Below, in pieces: positions 22,953 through 31,725 of a stretch of DNA of 49,113 nt. The notes beneath the pieces are model-generated. The model searched no databases. It was not told the DNA's origin and saw only the letters and a program-made list of their open reading frames with translations. This DNA is from Acidithrix ferrooxidans (GTDB taxonomy: Bacteria; Actinomycetota; Acidimicrobiia; Acidimicrobiales; Acidimicrobiaceae): positions 1 through 49,113 of the forward strand of contig NZ_JXYS01000073.1 of NCBI RefSeq assembly GCF_000949295.1. Reading direction: 5' to 3'. The first letter of the stretch is position 1; each line of letters begins with the position of its first letter. Both the position numbers and the translations under genes were made by a program.

Positions 22953-25367
22953 CTAGTGTTGGTGAATCAGTTGGATCTCTAGATGCACTACTGTCCCATC
23001 AGTTTTATGCAGATGGGCCTGAGTAGTCCTAGGCATTGGTTCGTCACAGATGAGCTTTGGCGCGGTCCCAAGCTCTGGGTTTGATGGAATATAGCGGTAT
23101 CTAAATTCGTGACCTTCTTGGTAGATGGTGCTCTCACATTGAGGGCTTTCCCAAATCTCGATCTCCCAAGTATCGCTTGGGATCTCTCCGGTGTGTTGGC
23201 CTAGGGGTCCGAATGCTATGGCTGCGCCGCTTCGTACAAAGATGGGAATCTTGTCCAGCGGAACCTCCATCTCAAATTTCTTTGGACCAAGGTGCGACTC
23301 TCCACTCCAAAAATCTGACCAATGCCCAGATGGAAGTACCACCTCGACCGTTGCAGTTGGTGCGTCGTTTGAGAGGACTGCGACAACCAGAAGGTTTGAT
23401 CCGATTAGAAATTCATGTTCAACTCGATAGAGGTCTAGATTTGTCTCGTCGGCGAAGATAAGTGGCCTTAGCATTGGCCACCCGAACTTTTCGCCTTCGA
23501 ATGCCGCACTGATCAAGTTGGGAATAAGTTGATATCGAAGGTTTACAAAGCGTCTTACGATATCGCAGGCTTCTTCTCCAAAGTGCCATGGTTCTCTAGG
23601 CGTGAGACCGTGAAAGCGAGTTAAGGGAGATAGGGATCCAACCTGTGCCCATCTTATATATAGCTCCTTAGAGGGACCCATTCCATAGAAGCCGCCGACG
23701 TCATGTGACCACATTCCTGGAGCAGATAGTGCCCAGCTCAAACCACCCCTTAGGCTATTAGCGAGGCCGGCAAAGCTTGCTTCTGGATCTCCGCCCCACT
23801 GAGCTGGATAGCGCTGGGAAGATGCCCATCCACTACGACTCCAGACCAATGGGTTTGAGTCACGCTCTTCATCGATAGCCTCAGATACAGTGCGTGAATA
23901 CCAAAACGGGTAGAGGTTGCGCCAATTTCTACCCGTCCTCCCGTCTGACATTAAAGCAGAGTTGGGAAGTCCTTCGCCGAAGTCACACTTGAGAACTGAG
24001 ACACCAAGTGCAAGTAACTCCTTGTTCTTTTCTTTCCACCATTGGCGTGCGGCGGGATTTGAAAAGTCTAAAAGGCGTCTAGGTCGACCGTCTCTGGAGA
24101 AGGTTCGATCGACTTTGGCAGGTGCGCCACTAGAGTCGCGGACCAAGTACCCATTTTCTTTGGCTTCGGCGGTAATGGGTGATGCTTCATCTAGGTAGGG
24201 GAGTTCCCATAGTGAGATGTGAAAGCCTTCCTCCAAAAGAGTCGCCATCATCTCCTTGGGATCTGGATACTTCTCCTGCGACCAGATAAAGTCACAATTC
24301 AATCGGTCTAAAACAAGCCAGTCGGGGTCAATGTGCAAGACGTCGCATGGGATCTGATGGTCTCTCATCCCATGGGCTGCTTCCTCGAGAGAAGCTCGAT
24401 TTGGATAACGACATCTAGACATCCATAGGCCAAATGCCCATCGAGGTGGGACTCGCATGCGACCAGTTAGTTCGGTGTAGAGGCTAAGGCGACTTGGCAG
24501 ATCGACGCCAGCTATCAAAAAGAGATCAAGGCGGGCCTCCTCATTTGCCACCTTAAGAACGCTTGGATATGGATTTCCAACGTCGACTTTCATCGGTCCG
24601 GGGCCATGAACAAAGGCGCTATAGCCCCTTGAGGAGTGAAAGATCGGAGCTGGTTTATAGACGAGCCCCGTCCCAACCCCTAGGCCATCGTTGGCTATTA
24701 ACTCGAATGAGGCGCCATTGTGGATAAAGGGTGTGAACTGCTCGCCAAGGCCGACTATGTATTCGCTGGGTTGAATTTCAAGCGAGAAGGTCGATGCGTT
24801 ATCGCTAAAGCCGATGGTGGGTTCGAATGGAAAGCCAGCTACTTGACGGCGATTGCCACCGCCCATGGTCACTACGTTTCCAGATAGGTCGAGAAGTTCG
24901 AAGCTAAAGGGTTCTTTGGTAAGGCGCAAAGTTAGCTGGGTTGTCGAGATGTCTAAGTGGGTGCCGGTCTCGACAAGTGTAACTGGTACGAGCTGCGGTA
25001 GTCGATCTATGAGAATCCCAAATTCTATACCATCGTGGTCATTTGTCTTGAGATGGTCAGGGACCATTGTGATTCGGATGGTATTTGGGCTATATGCACG
25101 AATATAGAGGCTCGCGCTTGCTCTTACCGTGGGGTCTGGTGCGTCGTCATCTGAATTGATGCTCGGAGCATTTGGCAGTAGTGATTCGAGTCCCTGCTTG
25201 TTTGGGGGCTCCGAGGTTATGATTCCTGCAACGCTTCCTAATGGTTGGTAACTTACGGCCCCGAGACGTAGCTGGACGCCACTGGCATCTTGGCTATAGC
25301 TCTCGATCGTTCTGATCAAAAAGTCGCCCTCGAGCTCTTTGGTATCTAATCTCTCAACGTTGGTCAT
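22953..25367 (-). CDS. Glycoside hydrolase family 31 (YicI-like alpha-glycosidase)
   Basis: An 804-residue GH31 enzyme. The ATG at 25367 shares its A with the TAA of the permease upstream (TAATG), so I reject the 37-codon longer frame. The catalytic nucleophile is D462 (LKCDFGEGLP) and the acid/base D527 (QWGGD), 65 residues apart as usual. IDPDW and W..CDF.W line the -1 site. The pattern VLKCDFGE, WGGD...SLRGGLS, WSHDVGGF is closest, by eye, to the alpha-xylosidase YicI. The R-x-x-W pattern of known sulfoquinovosidases (YihQ, SmoI) appears only partly, as R355-L-N-C. It lies in the importer operon and would release the sugar from an imported glycoside. Sulfoquinovoside, isoprimeverose or another alpha-glycoside are possible. 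Confidence 0.88.
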   Translation of the reverse strand: MTNVERLDTKELEGDFLIRTIESYSQDASGVQLRLGAVSYQPLGSVAGIITSEPPNKQGLESLLPNAPSINSDDDAPDPTVRASASLYIRAYSPNTIRITMVPDHLKTNDHDGIEFGILIDRLPQLVPVTLVETGTHLDISTTQLTLRLTKEPFSFELLDLSGNVVTMGGGNRRQVAGFPFEPTIGFSDNASTFSLEIQPSEYIVGLGEQFTPFIHNGASFELIANDGLGVGTGLVYKPAPIFHSSRGYSAFVHGPGPMKVDVGNPYPSVLKVANEEARLDLFLIAGVDLPSRLSLYTELTGRMRVPPRWAFGLWMSRCRYPNRASLEEAAHGMRDHQIPCDVLHIDPDWLVLDRLNCDFIWSQEKYPDPKEMMATLLEEGFHISLWELPYLDEASPITAEAKENGYLVRDSSGAPAKVDRTFSRDGRPRRLLDFSNPAARQWWKEKNKELLALGVSVLKCDFGEGLPNSALMSDGRTGRNWRNLYPFWYSRTVSEAIDEERDSNPLVWSRSGWASSQRYPAQWGGDPEASFAGLANSLRGGLSWALSAPGMWSHDVGGFYGMGPSKELYIRWAQVGSLSPLTRFHGLTPREPWHFGEEACDIVRRFVNLRYQLIPNLISAAFEGEKFGWPMLRPLIFADETNLDLYRVEHEFLIGSNLLVVAVLSNDAPTATVEVVLPSGHWSDFWSGESHLGPKKFEMEVPLDKIPIFVRSGAAIAFGPLGQHTGEIPSDTWEIEIWESPQCESTIYQEGHEFRYRYIPSNPELGTAPKLICDEPMPRTTQAHLHKTDGTVVHLEIQLIHQH

Positions 25368-26272
25368 TACTTTACTGCTCCTAGTGTCATTCCACTTATT
25401 AGACGCTTTTGAAAGACTGAGACTGCTAATGCGACGGGAACGAGTGCCAAAACCGTTGCGGCTGAGATAATTCCCCATGGGAAGGTATATTGGCCAGGAT
25501 ACAAAGCGATACCTACTGGAAGGGTTCGCATTGAGTTGTTGGTCATGAAAGTTAGAGCTAAGAGAAATTCATTCCAGTCGCCGGCGAAGATGATAAGGCC
25601 CGCTGTGACGATTCCAGGTACCGAGACCCTCAAGATGATCTTAAAGAAGGCGCCAAAATAGCCAAGACCATCGACCATTGCCGCCTCTTCAAGCTCCTTG
25701 GGGAGGTCTTGAAGGTAGGCATTCATTAGCCATACGCAGATTGGAAGGCTCAAAAAGGTATAGGGGATGATAAGAGCCCAATAGGTATTTAGGAGGTTGA
25801 AGTGGCGGAATAGGTTAAAGAGTGGAACGACAAGCGTTATAGGTGGCAGGAATGAAAATGCAAGGATGACCAGCAAGATCACCTTTTTAAATCTAAATCG
25901 TAGACGCGCTATTGCATATCCAGCAAAGGTACCTAAGATCAGGCTTGCCAAGGTGGCAGTTACGCTGACGACTAGGGAATTTATGTAGTAGCGACCAAAG
26001 GGTGCCTGGCCAAGGGCCGTTCGGTAGCTACCCAGTGTCAGCGATGATGGTATCAAGGTGACCGGCTGAGTTGTCAACTGGGCCTGTGGCTTTAGGGATG
26101 TTATCAGGATCCAAAGGACTGGAAAGAGGGCGTAGAAGCCTAGAACTATTGCACTAGCGTTGAATAGGCCCATTCGAGCTTTCGCCCACGCTCCTCTTTT
26201 TGATCGACGAACTGGGCCACTTTTATAGGCCCGCTTAGAGATCTTTTGATTTGGTATCTTTGTCATTGACAT
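25367..26272 (-). CDS. ABC sugar importer permease, MalG/SmoH type
   Basis: A 301-residue inner membrane protein with six hydrophobic segments. The EAA loop that docks the ATPase is visible: ELEEAAMVDGLGYFGAFFKIILRVSVPGI. The N-terminus is positively charged (KRAYKSGPVRRSKRG), consistent with a cytoplasmic start. It follows the other permease by 20 bases and overlaps the GH31 gene by one base, so the three form an operon. It is the second permease of a carbohydrate importer (CUT1 type). The two small in-frame starts (MSMTK) cannot be separated. Confidence 0.9.
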   Translation of the reverse strand: MSMTKIPNQKISKRAYKSGPVRRSKRGAWAKARMGLFNASAIVLGFYALFPVLWILITSLKPQAQLTTQPVTLIPSSLTLGSYRTALGQAPFGRYYINSLVVSVTATLASLILGTFAGYAIARLRFRFKKVILLVILAFSFLPPITLVVPLFNLFRHFNLLNTYWALIIPYTFLSLPICVWLMNAYLQDLPKELEEAAMVDGLGYFGAFFKIILRVSVPGIVTAGLIIFAGDWNEFLLALTFMTNNSMRTLPVGIALYPGQYTFPWGIISAATVLALVPVALAVSVFQKRLISGMTLGAVK

Positions 26273-26292
26273 CTATTTGCTCAATTCGCTCT

Positions 26293-27249
26293 TTAACCCA
26301 GGGACTCTGGGCGGTATAGGACTTTTACATATAGGAATGCAAAGGCCGAGATCATGATCGCAAGGATAACCCCCATTGCAGAACCATATCCGAAGTTGAG
26401 GCCCTGTATTGCTTGTTGGTATAGGTAAAGTGGAAGGTTCAAAGTTGAGTAGCCTGGTCCTCCTAGGGTGAGGCCATAGATTATGTCGAATGCTTGAAGG
26501 GCTTCAACGGTACGAAGTACTAGAACAACCAAGATGGTGGGGCGCAACATCGGCATTGTAATCCTGGTGAACCTTTGCCAAGCGGTGGCACCATCGACAT
26601 CTGCCGCCTCATAGACAGAGGCAGGAATCGATTGAAGACCGGCCAAGAATACTAAGGCTGCAAATGAGTTGACCTTCCAGATCGCCACGAGAAAGAGGGC
26701 GATTACCGCTAACGTAGGTGAACCAAGCCAGACAAAAGAGTGTGGTAATCCAAGGCGTTGTAGTACTCCGTTGAATAGTCCATAGTTGGGGTCGTACATA
26801 AAGCGCCATACAACTGCGGTGATAACTGTCGGCATCATCCACGGAAAGAGCAGGGCTGCTCGAAATAGACCGCGACCTCGAAACTCTCGATTAGCCATAA
26901 GTGCTACTCCAAGGCCTACCAAAGTTTGGCCAAGCACGCTCAAAATCGCATAAAAGAGGGTGAATTTGAGGGCCAACCAAAAGACATGGTCGTGGATCAA
27001 TTGAGTGTAGTTAGAGAGGGTAAAGTTATGTTGAAGTGGGTCAGTTAGAATATAGTGCTGGAATGACCATGTAATAGTCTGAAGCGATGGATACAACAAG
27101 ATCGCACAGAGTCCAAGAATTGTAGGGAGAATAAGCCAAAAGGCAAATCTTCGCTCCCTAGCACCGAGACTTTTTCCTCGCTTTTTTTTGCCGCTACTTA
27201 CCATGGAACCAGACAAAGTCCTGGGTTCACTACGAGTAATTTCTTTCAA
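26293..27249 (-). CDS. ABC sugar importer permease, MalF/SmoG type
   Basis: About 318 residues with six or more membrane segments and the EAA loop VYEAADVDGATAWQRFTRITMPMLRPTI. I prefer a TTG start at 27249 because GGAGGGG lies directly before it; in-frame ATGs at 27276 and 27267 lack such a site. The basic N-terminal stretch SSGKKKRGKSLGARERR precedes the first membrane helix. It is the first gene of the operon permease-permease-GH31. A PdhR-like operator lies about 120 bases upstream. With the lipoprotein at 21362-22738 and the ATPase at 9829-11001 it completes a CUT1 importer. Confidence 0.88.
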   Translation of the reverse strand: MKEITRSEPRTLSGSMVSSGKKKRGKSLGARERRFAFWLILPTILGLCAILLYPSLQTITWSFQHYILTDPLQHNFTLSNYTQLIHDHVFWLALKFTLFYAILSVLGQTLVGLGVALMANREFRGRGLFRAALLFPWMMPTVITAVVWRFMYDPNYGLFNGVLQRLGLPHSFVWLGSPTLAVIALFLVAIWKVNSFAALVFLAGLQSIPASVYEAADVDGATAWQRFTRITMPMLRPTILVVLVLRTVEALQAFDIIYGLTLGGPGYSTLNLPLYLYQQAIQGLNFGYGSAMGVILAIMISAFAFLYVKVLYRPESLG

Positions 27250-27268
27250 CGATTCCCCTCCTACCATA

Positions 27269-27292
27269 AACCGCATTTTTTATGATGCGGTT
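27269..27292. promoter_or_regulatory. Inverted repeat over the start of the importer operon
   Basis: AACCGCAT (27269-27276) and ATGCGGTT (27285-27292) form a perfect 8-bp hairpin or operator with an 8-base spacer, just before the preferred TTG start. Another AACCGCGTT follows at 27297. It could be an mRNA leader hairpin or a second regulator's site. Confidence 0.4.
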
Positions 27293-27368
27293 AGGCAACC
27301 GCGTTGTTGATCTTGTTTTATGATCAATTAGAGGTTATCATCCAGCGGAGTTCGATCTTGACCTCCGT

Positions 27369-27379
27369 TGGTATGACCT
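27369..27379. promoter_or_regulatory. Candidate FadR-type operator upstream of the importer operon
   Basis: TTGGTATGACCTC, 9 of 11 matches to TGGTAAGACCA and an almost exact TGGTnnnACC core. It lies 120 bases before the permease start and marks the right edge of the putative regulon. Confidence 0.55.
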
Positions 27380-28669
27380 CTGTCCTTTGAGCATAGACGA
27401 ATCATGGTTCACTGTCAAACGACTTTGGCTTGGTTCGTGGAATTTATCATTGAGATATTTGAAACCAGTTTGGGACATCACTAATGTTATGCCAAACCCT
27501 ACCGGCAGGACGCTGATTTTTATGTTTTGAAAGATATGTTGTTATTTAACGGGTAGCCGGGTTTCGGTTGCATGCACTAAAATACCAGTGTTTGCGCTCA
27601 GAGGGTCCCTATCGGAATTCTGACCCTAAACGAACAGGTGAAGGAATTCTTTTGCTCGAGGATCGCCTCGATTGAGTGCCAGCTTGACATAGGCGATATC
27701 TGGAAATCGCTTTTGTACGACTGTCTGCCTAGTTGGTTCGAAATCGTCAGCAGGCTACGATTTCACCGAAGGTGTAATGATTCTGCGGAATCAGTAAAGA
27801 AAGATGCCTGTTGACTTTCACCTCAAACGTCTTTTTGATCCAGTAGCTCTTGGTTGCTTGCGACTTTCTGGCCATCGCTGTTGTTTGACTGGGCGGTCGA
27901 ACCTAACCTAAGAGAGGTACCTCTTCGTAGAATTTGTTATGGCCAGTTCGCTAGATTGAAATATTGTTAGACGATGTTTTCTTGGGCGTATTTTGGGTCG
28001 TCGTTCAACTCTTTTAGGATCGTAGTGCTAGTTTTCTTTTGATAGGTAGCTTTTCTTTATTCTTCGGGCTATTTTTTTTGGACGGAACTATCATCGCTTC
28101 ATCAAAGTTCTCACTCCAAATGCCTACTTGCTTTTCAAAGAGTCAGAGTTGCTGTGATACGTAGGGTCTCTGTCGAAACCGAGGGGTTGGGGACTTCTCT
28201 TAAGTCATTGGACCACCTCGCTAAAATCTTTGAACCATCTAGTTTTACATGATCAGCTTTCTTTGTAATGCCGTAAATTGCGAACTTCAAGGCTAGAACA
28301 GGTCGATGATGGTTGGATTAGGAAGAATTTTCTTGGCTAGCAATGGCGGCTCTCTCTAGATCGCCCGTATAGAAGGGTTTTAGGAATGATTGTTTGAAGT
28401 GCGAGTTATGGGCGATCTTTTCGGGGGCGTTGGCTAGCTTCGTGGCATGTTGGAACGAGAATCTTTTTGGTGAGCCTTGTTTAAAATGAAGTTGTTTGAA
28501 TGAAGTTAGAAGAGTGCAGCAAATCTTTACAGGGTTCTAGCTTGAGTAAGGTTCACATTTTGGTAAAAGTTTCTGGAGCTATTCGATCTTTGTGGATATT
28601 TGTGAGGTATCAAAGTGGCCAAGTGTGATTGCTCAATTGATCTTTTTGCGATTTAACATCAATTTGTAT
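27380..28669. other. Gene-free stretch, about 1.3 kb
   Basis: No supported gene, RNA or repeat beyond the importer leader at its left end. Every reading frame is broken and no motif is recognised. Confidence 0.5.
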
Positions 28670-29269
28670 CTACTCGTGAAGGGCCGATCTTCTTGTGGAG
28701 GAGTTTGAAATGAGGTTCATGTCTTCCATATAAAATTGAACTTTTGGTGTGGATTTTCTTCTTCCCTTTGCACTTCCCCATCCAAAGATAAGTAGTGCTG
28801 CCAGCAGTGTGACCTTCAATCCAGGACTTAGCTCTAGTTGTAGCCAGTAGAGTCCGTAGCTGGGGGAATTGAATATTACCTGAGGAAAACCAAGATAGGG
28901 TATGACGAGTACGACCTTACCTACGATGTTATTAAGGGTACGCGGTGGCACAAAGACGTCGATCTTATTTTGAGGATTGTCACCCTTGGTTACGATTTGG
29001 CCGTTGCTTCGAATTGCCACTATGCGGTGTATCCAAAGCAGCCCATTGCCATGGAATTCGACGACATCTCCTTTTTTGTAAGTGTTCTCGTGCGAGATGA
29101 AGACCATGGACCCAGGATTGATTGTTGGATACATCGATGGCGTGGTTATATATGCGTGAGGATAGAAAATAAACGCACCAATCAAGACGGCTACTCCGAA
29201 AAAAGACAGCCATTTCGTGATTTTCCATTGGGGCGTGTTCTCAATTTGCAACTTAGGACTTCCTGTCAA
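28670..29269 (-). CDS. Signal peptidase I, SipW (ER/archaeal) type
   Basis: A 199-residue membrane protease. One N-terminal helix spans residues 20-36 (WLSFFGVAVLIGAFIFY). The nucleophile is S45 in TTPSMYPTINPGSMVFI. GDVVEF is at 67-72. H81 in LWIHRIV replaces the Lys of classical signal peptidases, and D97 lies in TKGDN. A second C-terminal helix is at about 150-165. This Ser-His layout is that of SipW-like enzymes that process TasA/CalY fibre proteins. The start is uncertain: the frame opens with TTG at 29269, and a second TTG six codons later has AGGA nine bases before it. The next gene upstream on the same strand, 400 bases away, encodes a likely substrate. Confidence 0.85.
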   Translation of the reverse strand: MTGSPKLQIENTPQWKITKWLSFFGVAVLIGAFIFYPHAYITTPSMYPTINPGSMVFISHENTYKKGDVVEFHGNGLLWIHRIVAIRSNGQIVTKGDNPQNKIDVFVPPRTLNNIVGKVVLVIPYLGFPQVIFNSPSYGLYWLQLELSPGLKVTLLAALLIFGWGSAKGRRKSTPKVQFYMEDMNLISNSSTRRSALHE

Positions 29270-29671
29270 AGCAAAGGTATGAATTCTCGGGTCTTGCGCT
29301 CTTTTGGCTAGAGATAATTCGGTTCAAGACGAAATTATTTTGTCATTCGATCGCATCGACCTTGAAAGCGGAGGAATTTTGGATCTTGATAGGCAAAGTA
29401 TTTGGCTTCTCTCTAACTTTTCGCCATAATGGTAGTTTGAAAGCGATTGAACTTAGGACTATCTCAGCCTTCTTGGTCGGGATGGAAAATTATCGATTTT
29501 CATCAGTGCGACTAGCTCTCCAGATGATGAATTTCGTCGATTGGAGAGCTAGTCTAGGTAGTCCCAACTAGCACCTAAACTGGAGTTGGTTAGGACTAAT
29601 CAACCACTTTCATTACCCCCGGATGTTGACTCCGAAGGGCTGATGGCGTCGTAGGTAACTGTAGCAGCTGA
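29270..29671. terminator. Spacer with 12-bp hairpin at 29511-29553
   Basis: ACTAGCTCTCCA (29511-29522) pairs exactly with TGGAGAGCTAGT (29542-29553). It lies about 120 bases after the end of the TasA-like gene (minus strand) and may terminate or attenuate reading into the signal peptidase gene, giving more substrate than protease. No other feature seen. Confidence 0.5.
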
Positions 29672-30277
29672 CTAAGCGGAAGGCGTAGCAGTGACGGTGT
29701 AAGGGATATGAACGGTTGCTCCGTACCATGCATTTTGGATTGCAGTGCTACCAGTTTCGGCTGCCAGCGAGAACTTCAAAGTCACGCTCAAAGAATTAGC
29801 CGTGCTTCCAGTGCTAGATGCGGGTAAGGTGGCAATGTGAAGCACATTATTCCCGGTATTGCCAGAAAGAAGCGATTTGTAACTTTCTGTAACCGTATTA
29901 GCTGAGTTCGTGCTAGTGGGGTCTGGGTAAGTAACCATGAGTTGGTCTAGGTTGTTGGTTGCGCTCGTGGTCCCAGTAGGCGTTCCAATGGTGACATCAA
30001 AGCTCTCTCGGGTGTTCCCTGTGTTCTTTAGAGTGATCGTCTCTGTGCAGGGATTTCCGGAATAAGTCGTCGTATTGCTTGGTGGAATTAAGCCGCTACA
30101 ACTGAAGCTTCCGTTAGTTACCGCCTCTCCCACGGTCCCACCTGTGAAAGTTGCAGTCTGTGCTGAGTTGGCGGAGAATTGTGTATGGGCTGGCGCGCCC
30201 CCGAAAAGTGCAAATGCAGTGCCACCTGTAACTGCTAATACAGCTACTTTTCGTGCAAGATGATTAATAATAAACAT
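29672..30277 (-). CDS. TasA/CalY-like secreted protein with SipW-type signal peptide
   Basis: A 201-residue secreted protein with AAAGGGG before its ATG. The signal peptide is short and basic then hydrophobic (RKVAVLAVTGGTAFALFGGAPAHTQFSANS), as in SipW-dependent substrates. The mature part is rich in Thr/Ser/Asn and beta-strand patterns. ITLKNTGNTRESFDVTIGT and LSVTLKFSLAAETGS...NAWYGATVHIPYTVTATPSA resemble the camelysin/TasA fold. Two Cys (FSCSG and NPCTE) may form a disulfide. Its likely processing enzyme is encoded next. A role in surface fibres or matrix is inferred from the family. The upstream region is AT-rich. Confidence 0.72.
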   Translation of the reverse strand: MFIINHLARKVAVLAVTGGTAFALFGGAPAHTQFSANSAQTATFTGGTVGEAVTNGSFSCSGLIPPSNTTTYSGNPCTETITLKNTGNTRESFDVTIGTPTGTTSATNNLDQLMVTYPDPTSTNSANTVTESYKSLLSGNTGNNVLHIATLPASSTGSTANSLSVTLKFSLAAETGSTAIQNAWYGATVHIPYTVTATPSA

Positions 30278-31725
30278 TTAGCTACCCCTTTAAATAAATG
30301 GATGAGTGGGTGCCGGTTTCGCTATTCGCTACACAGAATTAGAGCGACCAATTATGTATACTGTGTAAATACTTCACCCATTAGAGATTATATCGAATAT
30401 ATATTACACATAGAGACAAATTACTGTGAAATTATTAAATTCAGTATTCTCGTAGTGTATTTTCCTAAATGCAACTTGGTAGAAGATAAAAGTGGAGATA
30501 AAAGTCTAATCATAGAATGATTAATCTGGACCCGGCAGGGGTGACATGAACTGTTATCCCGGGAGATCGAGGATTTTTCCGAAATTGAGATGGAGAAAAT
30601 ACGCGTCGAAATTTGAATGGTCATATGTTTGAAGTGCATGTTTCTCATAAAAAGGTAGCGATTTGATGAGAACAGGAGGATGGAACTCTGCTGCATTGGA
30701 TAGACGCACTCGAGGATGATTTATCGATGTAGTGCCTGACATGCCAAATACTTGGACGGCACCCTTGCATATTAACAGTAATCCCACTTGCTAAATGGAC
30801 GCTAAATGTTTGATATTTTAATCGTGTATTCATCAGAATTTGCTTGAATATTTATATAACGTATCAGTTCGATTTATTTAATTATTTATAAAGCTAGAAC
30901 TAAGCATTTGAAATTTCATGTATTTGATTGAATATGCTATCCGAAAGTTTTCATCCATGGTATCTATCTTTAGTGCCGAGTTGACTTGTTTATTCTGAGA
31001 GTTCAAAAAATGACATTCGGATTGGGGTCGTACATAAAGCGCGTGGTGGTACTTTTAAATGCTTGTAGGCTATCTGCCAAAGTAAGATTCCTCGGCGCAT
31101 GCTCAAAGTCGCACCTATTTATCATGCATACATTAGGTGTTTTGGCACGATCTGTTTTATTACTAAAGGGAACGCCCAGCGGGACTATGGGAGTTTGCCA
31201 TTTTGGCGGCCCTATGTGGAGGTCGTTAATTGACGAGCGGTGAATGCACTTGAATGTATGTTGTGGTCCAAAGATTCTGCCAATGGTGGTCCAGAGAATC
31301 AAAATAGTCAGGCCAAAGCCTTGATCAATTTAGACTAACCCGTACCAATCTGTAACTGTAGGGTTGGGAGTCATATCTTTGACTAACGCTATTTTCTTGT
31401 ATTTGCACTTTAAAATCAAGTGTTAAGTAAATATCAAGTTTTAGTTCGACCGCTTTGGGCCTGTATCTACGTTTCCTGGCGCCGGGAGATATAGTTTTCT
31501 GCTCGCAGCCAAGATTGGAGATAAAGCGAAGCCTTTTATGGGCAAGCATTTTTGATTAGTTCAGATGGTTTGTATCCTCCTAAAGATAAAAGCACTTTGT
31601 GATCATCTGGCTACACATGGCCACTGTTTGGAGCGAAGTGCGGGATATGGCGCCTCGGTACGATTCGAGACGCTCGTCGCTAATCCAAATGGCAATGGTT
31701 CTGGAATAATTCCCAGCTTTATTTG
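30278..31725. other. AT-rich gene-free stretch, about 1.45 kb
   Basis: Clearly lower GC than its surroundings, especially 30280-30960. No supported coding frame. It should contain the promoter of the TasA-like gene and the 3' end of the helicase mRNA. No tRNA or array of repeats seen. Confidence 0.5.

Noticed and set aside
22953-25478. Longer GH31 start at 25478
   Set aside because: The ATG at 25367 shares a base with the permease stop codon and begins the conserved-looking protein; the 37 extra codons lie inside the permease gene.
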